Assembly (NCBI GenBank): GCA_963556255.1
Contig: OY744615.1
Coordinates: 5,750,216 to 5,814,215, forward strand
DNA from: Allolobophora icterica
Lineage: Eukaryota > Annelida > Clitellata > Crassiclitellata > Lumbricidae
Length of the DNA stretch: 64,000 nucleotides
Direction: 5' to 3'
The notes beneath the pieces are model-generated. The model made no database searches. It was not told the DNA's origin and saw only the letters and a program-made list of their open reading frames with translations. Positions 43,861 to 55,989 of the stretch are shown here, one piece after another (position 1 is the first letter of the stretch; each line of letters begins with the position of its first letter). The translations under genes were made by a program, and so were the position numbers.

Positions 43861-44172
43861 TTTATTTGGGGAAATGTCATTGTGTTAGGTCCTTATGTTT
43901 GGCTGATGCTTGTAGGCACAAGTAACCTAGTTATTAGCTTTTTAAGCAGCTGAATCGCTTGGACGTCGATTGCAGCTAAATGCTGCATTCCATTGGTTCT
44001 GAATTGACTGGATGAGACAGTGCCGTAATAAACAGCCGCATTTAAGTGGAGCTTTCAGTCCAATGATGTCTCTGGAACAGATGTTAGTTTCGAAGGAATA
44101 TCGTGTAATATCACCAATCATTAATACGAGTATTAATATTTCGGCTGTTATTGGGTGCTTTGGATCCTTCAA

Positions 44173-44335
44173 GCGCAAAGTGGTTAGCGTGCTGGACTAT
44201 AAACTCAGAGGTGAGTGGTTCGAGCAGAGAGATGATTCGGAACATCTTTCCACTGGCGCCATCTAGCGAATTCTGGCATGAAACGAGAACACCGACCGTA
44301 CGCTCTTCTTCCTCTATAAATCTGGCGCTATATAA
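44173..44335 (+). mobile_element. Partial family 1 SINE
   Basis: Head gcaaagtggttagcgtgctg with B-box-like GGTTCGAGC, ending with ggcgctatataatgttgc. Confidence 0.5.
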
Positions 44336-44414
44336 TGTTGCAGTGCAGTTGAACATGACTCTATTTACCAGTTATCTGCCTATTTATGTTGCGCCTACTT
44401 GAAGGACTCTTGAA

Positions 44415-44528
44415 GACGCCTCTTCGTTCCTGAGTCATCAGCTTGTAACATATTAATATTAGATTTTGACCTCTTCTAATCTGATGTTAATATGTTACAA
44501 GCTGATGACTCAGAAACGAAGAGGCGTC
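44415..44528. repeat. Foldback with 51-bp arms
   Basis: Arms 44415-44465 and 44478-44528 are inverted copies with three mismatches; the loop is 12 nt. Outer ends GACGCCTCTTCGTT and AACGAAGAGGCGTC. Confidence 0.5.
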
Positions 44529-44907
44529 GAGTTGACGGCATCTCTCGAATGACAGAAAAACCTCAATTTTCGGTCTGACTGGGACCATTGTGGCAGTCTT
44601 GCCATTTCAATCATGCATTGGGTCCCTGGCCCAACGTGGCCCGTAAAATGTAGCATCAAACGAATTACTTTATTTCAGTCTGCGCCTGCGATTTAGACCA
44701 AATTAACAGGATTAATATTAATTACTATGATCCAGTGTTTTAGTTGTCTGGGGGTCAACAAGTTTACAGATTACCAAAGGGCACAAACGCAGGTCAAAAT
44801 CTAGTGTTTAATAGCAAACTGCAGCGATTGGTGAGATATTTTGTTGCCTGACACCACCAACAGTTACTTAGCTGAGGGGGTAGGAAGAAGAGAACGGGGG
44901 TTAAACC

Positions 44908-45812
44908 CAGTCTTGTTGTCCTCGAGACCAAGGTCTTGGTCTCGAGTGCACTCGAGTTCGTTTTTAAAAGTCTTTGTCTTGGTCCTGAGACCAAAGGTCT
45001 TGGTCTTGGTCTTGAGGTTCAAGGTCTTGGTCTTGAGGTTCAAGGTCTTGGTCTTGGTTTTGCAAGACCAAGACCAAGACTTTTGTCAATATGAACAGTC
45101 ATTAATTTAAACAAACGGCAAGAATTTTAAAAATTTATCCAATAATGACTCATACAGTTATTGCTTTAGTATTTACACGGTGTGAATGAGGCTTCACTGT
45201 TGTTTTGGACAATTATTTTGACTTCCGGTTATTTACCATGGAATGATGTCAAAACAGACTCATGATTAATTGTACATTTACATCCGGTTCTTGAAAAGCT
45301 GCTTTGTGTGCTAGCGATTTCAGGCACTTGTAGACCGTGTTTTTTCACATGGCAGAATTTTTATGAGGCTCCATAGGTCACGTCTTGGTCAGAAAATTCT
45401 GAGCAAATTGGCTTTTATAAAATTCAGCAGGCATTTGGAATAACATTTCGCATGAAGGACTTTTGTAAATACGAATTCGGAATTCTCTGAGTTCATTTAG
45501 AGTTGTTTTGCTTGAATAAAAGAAAAAACTCATGTTTTCATTAAAATAACGAGTAGTCCGACTGGACAATTTTTAGTAAGGAATAGAAGTCTGGATACGA
45601 CTGTGATTTTTTGGGTCTTGGTCTCGGTCTTGGTCTTGAGGTTCAAGGTCTTGGTCTTGGTCTTGGTCTTGAGGTTCAAGGTCTTGGTCTTGAGGTTCAA
45701 GGTCTTGGTCTTGGTCTTGAGGTTCAAGGTCTTGGTCTTGGTCTTGGTCTTGAGGTTCAAGGTCTTGGTCTTGGTCTTGGTCTTGAGGTTTAAGGTCTTG
45801 ACAACAAGACTG
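44908..45812. mobile_element. hAT element of the CAGTCTTG family, copy 1, TSD GTTAAACC
   Basis: 13-bp inverted ends CAGTCTTGTTGTC and GACAACAAGACTG; GTTAAACC at 44900-44907 and 45813-45820. Just inside both ends are arrays of ggtcttggtcttgaggttca (44984-45056 and 45615-45800). The core (45075-45600) holds no convincing ORF. The [13 protein letters not shown] reading frames across the arrays are repeat artefacts. Confidence 0.5.
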
Positions 45813-45820
45813 GTTAAACC

Positions 45821-46620
45821 CCAGACTCCCGACAACTAGAACACTGGTATGATATACTGTGATCTAATATAACTTGTACAGCGCCGCATATTGTAAATCA
45901 CAATTAAGGCATCGATCGGTGGTCGAATCTAAGAATATCCGTATTGCGAAACGACGCTCTTGTGGCAGAAATGGTCGAGATAAATCAGAAATAGGCCATA
46001 CTATAATTTTCTTCTAAATTCTTAAACTCGCACAATTATCCCAAATTGACCGGTGACAAATTAAAAGCAGTAAGTGATTAATACTGGTTACGTAAGAGAC
46101 AACCGTCATCGCTGACTTTGATCGATACGTTGCGGACCGACACAGTAAGTGTTCACTGTTGAAAACGTTGAACTTGTCTTACTTGAGCCAAGGTTTCGAA
46201 CTTTGTTCAACTCGCAGTCCGGTTGTTAATGGCTGAATATCGTAGGCCTAAGGCCTTGTATCTGTTGAAATAAGGCTGGGCCTTAACTCGATCCTCGCGT
46301 CTCGTCAACCTATGCTTCAGATGAGATAAGCGGCTGACATTCTAGATAACACGGCGCGTATTCCAAGTTGAAGAACTAGACGAGTCGCCTGCATTCGGTT
46401 GTAACAGGGTCCGCCAAAAAGTTCCAATTCTTTCTCTTTGGCTGCCAAAACGGCAGCGTCGTGTGTAGGGCATTTGAAGGACTTCAGCCACCGTAGTCCA
46501 ACTCCATGATGCTCTGATCTATCGGAATTCAGGCTGAAGGGCTCTCTAACCGGATTATGACTTAGTTGCAATTTCATTTGACTTTTTTCCCATTTCATTT
46601 TCATATCGCCAAAGGAGCCA
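45821..46620. other. Intergenic, unrecognised
   Basis: Sequence between hAT copies. A 95-codon antisense ORF (46317-46604) is noted, but it shows no recognisable domain and no splice context that I can defend. Confidence 0.5.
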
Positions 46621-46826
46621 GACTAGATTCGAAGAAGAAGAGAAGTGGGAGGAGGAGGAGAAGGAAAAGAGGAGGAGGAAGAAGATGAGCATGCAGTCTC
46701 TTAAGCTAACCCTGAGGCGCAGGTACACGGGTATAAATCTCGAACTAAATTTCTGCTCTGGCGGGGACTTGAACCCCGACCTGTCGATTGACAGTCCAAC
46801 ACTTTAACCACTTTATGGGACACCCC
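46621..46826 (-). mobile_element. Family 1 SINE, antisense, with GAGGA-rich tail
   Basis: Minus-strand head from 46826 (taaagtggttaaagtgttgg), B-box-like GGTTCAAGTCC, and a purine-rich tail region 46633-46685. The body is internally deleted. Confidence 0.5.
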
Positions 46827-46848
46827 ATTGATTGGATTAGGATGTCAA

Positions 46849-47565
46849 CAGTCTTGTTGTCCTCGAGACCAAGGTCTTGGTCTCGAGTGCACTCGAGTTC
46901 GTTTTTAAAAGTCTTGGTCTTGGTCTTGAGACCAAAGGTCTTGGTCTTGGTTTTGAGGTTCAAGGTCTTGGTCTTGGTCTTGAGGTTCAAAGTCTTGGTC
47001 TTGGTTTTGCAAGACCAAGACCAAGACTTTTGTCAATATGAACAGTCATTAATTTTAACAAACGGCAAGAATTTTCTTAATTTATCCAATAATGACTCAT
47101 ACAGTTATTGCTTTAGTATTTACATGGTGTGAATGAGGCTTTACTGTTGTTTTGGACAATTATTTTGACTTCCGGTTATTTACCATGGAATGATTTCAAA
47201 CAGACTCATGATTAGGCCTACATCCGGTTCTTGAAAAGCTGCTTTGTGTGCTAGCGATTTAAGCACTTGTAGACCGTGTTTTTTCACATGGCAGAATTTT
47301 TATGAGGTTCCACAGGTCACGTCTTGCTCAGAAAATTCTGAGCAAATTGGCTTTTATAAAATTCAACAGGCATTTGGAATAACATTTCGCGTGAAGGACT
47401 TTTGTAAATACGAATTCGAAATTCTTTGCAGTATCCATTTAGAGTTGTTTTGCTTGAATTAAAGAAAAAACTCATGTTTTCATTAAAATAGCGAATAGTC
47501 CGACTGGACAATTTTTAGTAAGGAATAGAAGTCTGGATACGACTGTGATTCTTTGGGGTCTTGGT
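46849..47565. mobile_element. hAT of the CAGTCTTG family, copy 2, right end lost
   Basis: Left end CAGTCTTGTTGTC at 46849 with its array (46910-47010). The core matches copy 1 closely (ttgctttagtatttaca, acttccggttatttaccatg). It breaks off around ggggtcttggtcc, without the right array or end. Confidence 0.5.
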
Positions 47566-47655
47566 CCCCGCTGTCAGTAAGACAACAGTGTAGTGGTTTC
47601 CATATAATATAAACCTTGATGAGGTTCCTGTGTGCGCTGTATCAAGTTTAGATTG

Positions 47656-47966
<311 letters not shown>

Positions 47967-48009
47967 AATCAGGTACTTATTCCCTGCCAGTGTGTCCACA
48001 TGGAGACCA

Positions 48010-48560
48010 TGCAAGACCAAATTCTCATATGGGACCCATATAGGCCCCTATACTAGGCCTATAGGCCCCATGTAATGCTCGGCAGAATGCTTTAGCAGGG
48101 TACTAAGGTACTTAGTATACACACGTGAATACTTGTATCCTTGATATACGTACATATGGAGGAGACGATTTCTTAATGCGATTACCTAACCTAACCTATG
48201 GTCGACTTTAAATAGCTTCTGAAATGTACTTTTCAATGCATACAATTTCCACATCGAAAGTGCATGGTTCTGGGCTTGGCAGCTAGGCCCTTACGAATTC
48301 AGCGTTAAATGATTAGACATTTTTTACCTACTCTATAAATGAGAAGAGGTGTATTTATAGTTGGTATACGAGCGAGGACACGCATACACACGACACATAT
48401 ATATATTTACAATTGTATATGAACACATAAATATGTCATATAGATTATAGATGAACATTTCTACATATATATATGCTTGTAATAAATGTCAAATTATATG
48501 CTTTAGCATATAAACTACTGCATATATATTTCATATTCACCTACACGCACAAACACATGC
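48010..48560. other. Intergenic, nothing recognised
   Basis: AT-rich sequence with tatat runs; no gene or element identified. Confidence 0.5.
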
Positions 48561-48610
48561 ACTCACCCACCCACCCACCTACGCGCGCGCACACACACAC
48601 ACACGCACGC

Positions 48611-48680
<70 letters not shown>
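48561..48680. repeat. CA microsatellite
   Basis: (AC)n with some CGCA units; the pure part is at 48618-48678. Confidence 0.5.
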
Positions 48681-48681
<1 letters not shown>

Positions 48682-48724
48682 AACTGTACAGTTGTCCTAC
48701 TTAAAGCGGTGCTGAAGACGTGTA

Positions 48725-49073
48725 CCCCATATATATAGGGAGCCTTTGTTTAAATCTAAAGGCCGAAGAGCGCTGCAGCGGTCAAGATTGTCGAAGGTCT
48801 TACGGCGCTCAACAAACAGTCTGTCAATCGCTCCGATCAGATCAGCCATCGATCGATGATCGATCCATCGAACTGTCTCCAACACAGAATATTAAATATA
48901 TAAATCTTACACATTTTGTAATCTTATAAAAATTCGGAAATATTTTTTTTGGGCGGCTGGAATGTCGTTTTATTCGCGATAGAGATCGATTTCTGACGGT
49001 AACTCTGAAGCAGTTGAACAATAAACGGAAGATTAGAATAATCGTTTCAACGTAAAGCAGAAGATTCGTCGGA
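48725..49073 (+). promoter_or_regulatory. Possible promoter and 5' UTR of the SLC5 gene
   Basis: ccatatatataggg at 48727-48740 could be a TATA box, about 340 bp before the ATG. A six-codon upstream ORF lies at 48962-48982. This is inference only: no start site can be seen. Confidence 0.5.
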
Positions 49074-49160
49074 ATGGCCCTGGAAACGCTTCCTCTCGGT
49101 ACTTGGGACGTCGTTGTACTCGTCCTGTACTTCGTCGTTGTCATGGCAATTGGAATCATT
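49074..49160 (+). CDS. SLC5/SGLT-type sodium:solute symporter, first coding exon
   Basis: SLC5 proteins use the sodium gradient to import sugars, vitamins, iodide or short acids across the plasma membrane. The exon starts at ATG 49074 (context cggaATGG) and encodes ETLPLGTWDVVVLVLYFVVV then MAIGII, 29 codons, ending at a good donor ATT|GTAAGT. This matches the first transmembrane helix of SGLT-like transporters (vertebrate SGLT1 reads ISIIVIYFVVVMAVGLW), and the exon break is in the same place. The member cannot be named from two exons. Confidence 0.5.
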
Positions 49161-49728
49161 GTAAGTATGGCGGATTGGTAAACCTATTGTAAGAAACGTC
49201 TACAGAAACATTTGACCGACTGTTCTTGGAAACAATGCAGTTGTAATCAGTCTTGTTGTCCTCGAGACCAAGGTCTTGGTCTCGAGTGCACTCGAGTTCG
49301 TTTTTAAAAGTCTTGGTCTTGGTCTTGGTCTTGAGGTTCAAGGTCTTGGTCTTGGTCTTGGTCTCAAGGTTCAAGGTCTTGGTCTTGGTCTTGAGGTTCA
49401 AAGTCTTGGTCTTGGTCTCGCAAGACCAAGACCAAGACCGGCTGTCAATATGAACAGTCATTTAACAGAACTCAAGAATTCTGTATCAAGCCTGCTTGCA
49501 TTATACGACCAGTATCTATGGATGGATACAAGTCTTGTTGGTCAGGAAAACCCATTGGCAACAGCAACAGTTATTCTGTATCAGACGGTATGATAAACCA
49601 TGGGAAGATTTCAAATGGACTCACTATCTGTCAGGGGTGGACTGGCCTGTTTGCTGCTTTTCTGTGTTACATAAATTAGTTTCTTTGGTCAGACTTACAG
49701 GCACCTGTTTTGTTCATATAAACTCTTA

Positions 49729-50263
49729 GGGGCCATCCATATAGTACGTACGCATGGAGGTTGGAGGGTTTAACCCAAATGTATGTGCTTGCGTATGCTT
49801 GCGTATGGGGTGTGGTGGGGGTCCACTGATAATGTACGTCGCATAGAAAACGGGGGAGGAACCAATTATTTGTCTATATTGGCCTTCAAATTGATTGGCC
49901 TTCAAGTGAGCCAGAGCTCAGTCTTTTCAGCTATCAGGTACTACCAGCGGATGTATGACTGTGAGAGAGGTGTCACTTGTATGCCACCTTACGGTCCTTA
50001 GACTCCTTACCTCTGAACGCTATTATTAAACTATCACACAGCTCAGCAGTGAGTCCATGGATCACTCGTCCTTCAATCTGGCCTAAAGTGCAGACAGCAG
50101 CTGCCTGGACCTGTCGTACTGACACATTCTGCAGTTGGTCTTTGGGGGCGAAGCGCGTCAAGCGTACGTACGCAGGTGGGGGTGGAAAAAAGTGTGTGTG
50201 CGTACTGGGAGGGGAAGGTCCAATTTTTCCAGATTTTTGCGTACGTTCTATATGGATGGCCCC
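49729..50263. mobile_element. Harbinger-like element nested in the hAT transposase, TSD TTA
   Basis: The 25-bp inverted ends start GGGGCCATCCATATAG and end CTATATGGATGGCCCC, with one mismatch in the full 25 bp. TTA lies at 49726-49728 and 50264-50266. The 3-bp TTA duplication and GGGCC-type end suggest PIF/Harbinger; no transposase is seen. It contains an exon-like block on the minus strand. Confidence 0.5.
50011..50128 (-). pseudogene. Possible captured host exon in the Harbinger-like element
   Basis: On the minus strand, an AG at 50129-50130 (ctgcag) is followed by 118 open bases encoding NVSVRQVQAAAVCTLGQIEG and RVIHGLTAELCDSLIIAFR, then AGAG|GTAAGG. The helical, alanine-rich pattern looks like a HEAT/ARM-type repeat exon. 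The parent gene is not in the window and I cannot name it. Confidence 0.5.
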
Positions 50264-50266
50264 TTA

Positions 50267-50393
50267 CTGACTCTGTCCTCTACTCTAGTAGCGTGTGAGA
50301 GATCTTTCTCAAAACTGAAGTACATTAAAAATCGCTTGCGAAGCTCGTTGTCTTCTACAAATCTTGAAGCATTTTTGCTCATGTCGGTATAAA
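50267..50393 (+). pseudogene. hAT transposase C-terminal (hATC dimerization) remnant
   Basis: Encodes TLSSTLVACERSFSKLKYIK then NRLRSSLSS and LEAFLLMSV before a stop, matching the hATC consensus (SxxxxERxFSxLKxIKxxLRSxM). The upstream part of the transposase is absent, so it is inactive. The reading frame continues into the sequence left of the nested element once that insertion is discounted. Confidence 0.5.
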
Positions 50394-51249
50394 CCGATGT
50401 TTAAAGTGAACTATATAGGGCCTAGAGGTGTATTACACAATTATAGATCATGTGTCTGAAATGGCACCCAGCTTAAAGAAGTTGTTTATACAATGACCAT
50501 CATTGGGTGGGTCATGATAAATCGATTTATTACTTTAAATGCATTCTTAATATGTTATGTCTAATGTAAATTAGGTTTGCGATTCATCGTTGTGTTATGA
50601 CTATCCCGTTGTAAAGTTACCTGTTACCTAGGCTGAAAACAAATCCCCAAGAAAAATAAATGTCGGATAGGACCGCTTTTGATTTTTTCCCGGGCCGCTT
50701 TGACACTCCAGTCCACCACTAGTATCTGTGCATTAACATCCAGTGCTTGAAAAGCTACTGTGTGTGTCAGCGACTTCAGCACCTGTAGAACGTATTTTTT
50801 CACATGGCGGAATTTTTATGAGGCCCACCAGGCACGTCTTAGTCGGAAAATTCTGAGAGAATTGGTTTTTATAAAATACAAAAGGCATTTGAATAATAGT
50901 TTGCATGAAGGACTTTTGAATACAAATTCGGATTTCTCTGCAGTTTGCATTTAAAGTTAATTTGCTTGAATAAAATAAAAGACTCATGTTTTCATTAAAA
51001 TAGCGAATATTCGGACTTGACAATTTTTAGAAGTCTTGACCTGATTGCGATTTTTTTGGGTCTTGGTCTTGGTCTTGGTCTTGAGATTCAAGGTCTTGGT
51101 CTTGGTCTTGGTCTTGAGGTTCAAGGTCTTGGTCTTGGTCTTGGTCTTGAGGTTCAAGGTCTTGGTCTTGGTCTTGGTCTTGAGGTTCAAGGTCTTGGTC
51201 TTGGTCTTGGTCTTGAGGTTTAAGGTCTTGACAACAAGACTGGTTGTAA

Positions 51250-51340
51250 TTGTAATTAGTAACTTCTATTTGTCCGATATCTAATGTGGAAGGCATCAGC
51301 CGATGGCGCACCAAAACCAAGCAGTTACAAGGTCGATTTA
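51250..51340 (-). mobile_element. Antisense LINE/SINE tail
   Basis: Reads gtaattagtaacttctatt, gaaggcatcagccgatggcg and caaaaccaagc. Same family as 3909-4320. The following 51341-51685 has nothing recognised. Confidence 0.5.
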
Positions 51341-51693
51341 ATGATAGATAAGGTGGTGAAGGTAAGGTTAGATAGCTTATAAAGTATGGTAAAGTAACAA
51401 ATGCAGGTATGTCAACAGACTGATGGGTCTGTCAAGGTTCAGGATAGCTCGAGCTGTTGCCGTCTGGTGTAACGCTGGTGTAACGCTCAAAACAACCTCG
51501 CCCACATTTCCCAGAGCTGCGCAAGGACCCACCGCCTCCGTGTGATAGCCACAACTAGTGGTAGGTAACATTTAGTCGGATCTCGCCGAATCTGAGCATC
51601 TGACGTATGAGATCTGTCACTGAAAGAGAAGAAGATCCGTTCCCTAAACGTATCTTTTGTTGCAATAATCGACGGTGCGCATCCTGTTTCACG

Positions 51694-52695
51694 CAGTCTT
51701 GTTGTCAAGACCTTAAACCTCAAGACCAAGACCAAGACCAAGACTTTGAACCTCAAGACCAAGACCAAGACCTTGAACCTCAAGACCAAGACCAAGACTT
51801 TGAAACTCAAGACCAAGACCAAGACCTTGAACCTCAAGACCAAGACCAAGACCTTGAACCTCAAGACCAAGACCAAGACTTTGAAACTCAAGACCAAGAC
51901 CAAGACCTTGAACCTCAAGACCAAGACCAAGACCTTGAACTCAAGACCAAGACCAAAACCAAGACTTTGAAACTCAAGACCAAAACCGAGAACAATACCC
52001 AAAAATTACAACCATATCCAGATTTCTATTCGTTACTAAAAAAATTGTCAAGTCACACTACTCGCTATTTTAATTAAAACACGAATCTTTACTTTATTCA
52101 AACAAAACAACTTTAAATGCAGACTGCAGAGAATTCCAAATTCGTATTTACAAAAGTCCTTCGTGCGAAATCTTATTCCATATGCCTGCTGCATTTATAA
52201 AAACCAATTCGCTCAGAATTTTCTGTGGGACCTCATAAAAATTCTGCCATGTGAAAAATACGTTCTACAGTGCTGAATTCACTGGCACACAGAGCAGCTA
52301 TTCAAGTACCAGATGTAAATGTACAAATTGTGAGTCTGTTTTGAAATAATTCCATGGTAAATAACCGGAAGTGAAAATAAATATCAAAAGCAGCTGTGAA
52401 GCCTCACTCACACCGTATAAATACTAAAGCAATTGTATTAGTAATTATTGGATAAATTATTAAAATCCTTGCGTTTTGTTAAATGACTCTTTATATTGTC
52501 AAAAGTCTTGGTCTTGGTCTTGAAAAACCAAGACCAAGACTTTGAACCTCAAGACCAAGACCAAGACCAAGACCTTGAACCTCAAGACCAAGACCAAGAC
52601 CTTGAACCTCAAGACCAAGACCAAGACCAAGACTTTTAAAAACGAACTCGAGTGCACTCGAGACCAAGACCTTGGTCTCGAGGACAACAAGACTG
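51694..52695. mobile_element. hAT of the CAGTCTTG family, copy 4 (opposite orientation), TSD GTTTCACG
   Basis: Ends CAGTCTTGTTGTC and GACAACAAGACTG; GTTTCACG at 51686-51693 and 52696-52703. Long array at the left (51710-51985), short at the right (52500-52640). The core is the reverse complement of copies 1 and 2. Confidence 0.5.
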
Positions 52696-52835
52696 GTTTC
52701 ACGTGTTTTATGCGAATATAGGCCTATAGCGAATAGCAAACTATTGGTTATAGGTTCGACATATAGGCTTAGTCGTTAGATTTGCAAACTTTTTAGATCC
52801 ACCACCTCTAGAAGACCAGTCTAACCACTGGACAT

Positions 52836-52960
52836 GACTCGAGCCTCTTGAGGAGCCTCAAGAGAAGCCTCAAGAGGAGGCTCATAAGGAGGCTCATGAG
52901 GAGCCTCATGATGAGTTTCAAGAGGAGCCTCATGAGGAGCCTCAAGAGGAGGCTCGAGTC
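52836..52960. repeat. Self-complementary 12-bp tandem array
   Basis: Units such as AGGAGCCTCATG and AGGAGGCTCATA; the array starts GACTCGAGCCTC and ends GAGGCTCGAGTC, so the whole block is a large imperfect palindrome. Confidence 0.5.
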
Positions 52961-53934
52961 AAAAGGTGATGCCCGATGCCTACTGAGGTTTGGAGGCGTT
53001 CCTCTGACGTATACCGGCTGAGGTGGACGGAGTCCGAGGTGCCTGGTGTGGATGCCACCATGACCTCGGACTGCAACGACAAGAGCGGTCTTTACGAGGA
53101 GACGATCTGTTATTACAACAAGAGACCCGACGTCATAGATCCGACGTCGTTGTCAGGGTCTTCCCTGGGCTTTTAGACAGCTGTCCATGGATCACGCCTT
53201 GTCTAGGCTACTGCGCAGACTAGGAGTGAAGGCTGCAGCTGACGAGACTGGTCCAGTTAGCCACATTGGTTAGAGCGTACGTCCCATGGACCTCTGAGCG
53301 AGAGCGCGTGAGTGTCGCCTCCCGATGGTGGCTTCTTTCACAGATTTAAATTTCGGACTAGTTCGGTCCGTACACGGGGACCTCAAAGACGTCCATTCAA
53401 ACGGGCAGCGATGGTGAATGATATCACCCGATCAATTAATTGAAAAATGAGCAGGACATACGGTCGCTATATAAAAATATAATGTGTACATTTATTATCC
53501 TGTCATGCTATATAGGTACTTGTATAATATATCAAATAGGCCCTATGTTCGAACACTATACCCGGTCGAGGCAGTGAGAGTGAGAGACCCAAGGCGTTCG
53601 CATGGTAAAATTTTTCAGGCACCACGTTAATAAAAGGGCCATACCGGCTTCGGACCAAGTATACGTAGGTCCGTTCAAAGCGGTCGCCCGAAAGGTGACA
53701 GTGGCGAGCGAGTCCTTGGTCTCTATCGCTTGCCAATCCCGAGGCTACAAATATATCCACTGCGCTAACTTGGTCCTCAGTGCAGGCCATGCTTTCCGAA
53801 TGTATAACCTCTGAGGGTTTAGACTTTAGAGTTACTCTTTAGGGTGGAATTGACACAATCAGAGCAAGGAATGGCGCTGGGGTGAATTCTCCGTGATCGC
53901 CACATGTATAATTATATATATAATATATATATAT
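52961..53934. other. SLC5 intron 1, unrecognised ORFs
   Basis: ORFs at 52976-53176 (+) and 53503-53790 (-) show no domain I recognise. A SINE-like head lies near 53262-53325 (cattggttagagcgtacgtc). Nothing is supported as a gene. Confidence 0.5.
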
Positions 53935-54232
53935 ATTATATACAGTGCTTTTTTTCTAGAAAAAAGTCCCGGAACGGAACAATAGGTTCCGGAACGAAAC
54001 AATTATGGGCTGGCTAAAATCACGAGAAAAACGGGGTTAGGGGTTGGGAGGGTTTCAATAAACACTGAAAACAGTTCAAAAACACTGAAATTATATTAAA
54101 ATAACTAAATTATTGTTTTAGTTATTAAAATAAATAAATTGTTTTTAGTAGCTGAAAAAAGGTGCCGGAACGCCGTTCCGGCTCGTTCCGGCTCGTTCCG
54201 GCTGAAAAAAGCACTGATTATATATATATATA

Positions 54233-54276
<44 letters not shown>

Positions 54277-54352
54277 TATATATATAATTATATATATATA
54301 TATATAATTATATATATATAATTATATATATATAATTATATATATATATACA
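53911..54352. repeat. TA/ATAATTATA microsatellite
   Basis: TA-rich array on both sides of the hAT 53943-54216; the right part (54217-54352) alternates (TA)n and aattatata blocks. Confidence 0.5.
53943..54216. mobile_element. Nonautonomous hAT element, TSD ATTATATA
   Basis: Begins CAGTGCTTTTTTTC and ends GAAAAAAGCACTG; ATTATATA at 53935-53942 and 54217-54224. It is the sister of 17364-17626 in inverse orientation and is inserted in a TA array. Confidence 0.5.
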
Positions 54353-54465
54353 TTGATATCATGTGCCGAATGCGTTGCATTAACAGTTCATCTAAGGACT
54401 TCTATAGCGCCCTTATGGCAATGCTCGAGGCATCAAGCGATGATTGGTTTTAAATCACACAGAAA

Positions 54466-54800
54466 TTCCTCAGTGCAGCGTGGGTCCGTCGTCAGCCTAG
54501 CAGTGTGCTGTGGGTTCGAATCACCACTTTGTTCACGAGGAGTAGTGAGTGAAGATTGAAGAGACACGTGGGGCAGCAGCCAAATGGATGCCCAAATGGG
54601 TAAAGTCTGCACCGGTGACGTCTACCACTAACCCTCGTTGGTTAGATGAAGAAGAAAAGGAGGAGAAGAAGAGGAGCAGTCCTTTCGGCTAGACCTCGAG
54701 AGGCAGCCATGAGCATGAGTGTCAGATTTCACTTTTCTACACCTCGGCATCGGTGGTTATAGTCATCTCCCTCACCGCCTCTAGTAATGGTTGCTGATAT
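54466..54800. mobile_element. SINE head and antisense family 1 SINE
   Basis: 54466-54530 looks like a tRNA-type head (B box GGTTCGAATCA). 54645-54790 is an antisense family 1 SINE with a GAA/GAG tail and gagcagtcctttcggctag. Confidence 0.5.
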
Positions 54801-54877
54801 TGAACTGCTTTCATACTTTTACTTATATGGCATTGAGTCACTTTTAACAGGTTTCTTAATTCTCATTTAACTTATAG

Positions 54878-54937
54878 GGATTATCTAAGTCTTCAAAGAC
54901 GCGTGACGAAGGGACTTATATTCTTCTTGGCCAAGAC
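54878..54937 (+). CDS. SLC5/SGLT-type transporter, second coding exon
   Basis: Acceptor taacttatag ends at 54877; donor GAC|GTAAAA at 54938. Twenty codons in phase 0 encoding GLSKSSKTRDEGTYILLGQD, which fits the loop after helix 1 (TNRGTVGGFFLAGRS in SGLT1) and a short second exon as in vertebrates. The next exon, with the WWPxGASLFASNIGS motif, is not in the window. Confidence depends on the first exon. Confidence 0.5.
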
Positions 54938-55598
54938 GTAAAAGATATGACAGAACGTGCATTTATCTATCTCGATGCTCCATGTGCTAATGAACGATAC
55001 TATGCGATGCTTATATTTTGCATATATCTAATCGAAAGCCGCTTTAAAAAAGAACACAATGGTACTTTGTTTGCATTAATATCAGTTTCGGTAGTTTAGC
55101 ACTCGATAGGTTTTTCTCGCTAATCTTGTTTCTTGCTAATCGACACGTATGTTGAGCCTCGAGGCAGACGCTCCATCTACTATAATTATATGAAGACGTG
55201 TTAAGACTTGCGTGTGTCTTACGTGTAGTAGGCCTAAGAATATTATTGTCCGAAGACCTTTTCTGATGGACGTTTGAAGAAGGTTGTTCTTTCGCATTAT
55301 CAGTTTCATGTTCGTCATCGAGCGAGTTTTGAAGCATGCGCCGATATCTGTGACTTCAAATAAGTCGAAAAAAAGTGATCACGGCGTTAGCGGATGTGTT
55401 AATATTATAAGCCACGTGTCTTTATTTGAAACACGTGACGACGCCTCAAATAAATTATAATCATCAGTCGATCTGCCATTTCCATGTCTAAGTACCAATA
55501 TATTATATGTCAAGTGCATTCATTTCGTTCTCAACAGCAGACTTATCTTTTTCAAATTGCTTATCCACCATAGTTCTGTTTAGACCAAACCTACCACC
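54938..55598. other. Start of SLC5 intron 2, nothing recognised
   Basis: A 97-codon antisense ORF (55044-55337) shows no domain. No further transporter exon is seen. Confidence 0.5.
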
Positions 55599-55844
55599 AG
55601 CAAAGGTCTTAGCAGACTGATCTTCTTAGCAAAGGTCTTAGCAGACTGATCTTCTTAGCAAAGGTCTTAGCAGACTGATCTTCTTAGCAAAGGTCTTAGC
55701 AGACTGATCTTCTTAGCAAAGGTCTTAGCAGACTGATCTTCTTAGCAAAGGTCTTAGCAGACTGATCTTCTTAGCAAAGGTCTTAGCAGACTGATCTTCT
55801 TAGCAAAGGTCTTAGCAGACTGATCTTCTTAGCAAAGGTCTTCT
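55599..55844. repeat. 29-bp tandem repeat, 8 identical units
   Basis: Eight copies of a 29-bp unit starting agcaaaggtcttagcagact are identical by eye (55599-55830), followed by a partial unit. There are no unique spacers, so it is not a CRISPR array. Confidence 0.5.
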
Positions 55845-55989
55845 TCATGATTACTGGTTGGCTTTGGTACGCGGCCGTTGGTCAATGTCTTGTCCATTAG
55901 ACACTGGCGTTATAGACGTTGCAGAATAATATTAATTAATTGATAATTAAACTCAGAGTTGAGTGTGTAATTTCTGGTCTATTTTGATC

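Larger units (their letters stand above)
49632..50721 (+). mobile_element. Second hAT family nested in copy 3, transposase C-terminus kept
   Basis: Left end CAGGGGTGGACTGG, right end CCAGTCCACCACTA. Flanks CTATCTGT (49624-49631) and GTATCTGT (50722-50729) match at 7 of 8 bases. It carries the hATC remnant at 50267-50393 and is interrupted by 49729-50263. Confidence 0.5.
49248..51242. mobile_element. hAT of the CAGTCTTG family, copy 3, TSD GTTGTAAT, carrying nested elements
   Basis: Ends CAGTCTTGTTGTC and GACAACAAGACTG; GTTGTAAT at 49240-49247 and 51243-51250. The subterminal arrays are 49310-49440 and 51058-51235. The core is split at about 49631/50722 by another hAT; the outer core flanks join as in copies 1 and 2 (ggactca ... 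acatccagtgcttgaaaagc). It lies in SLC5 intron 1. Confidence 0.5.
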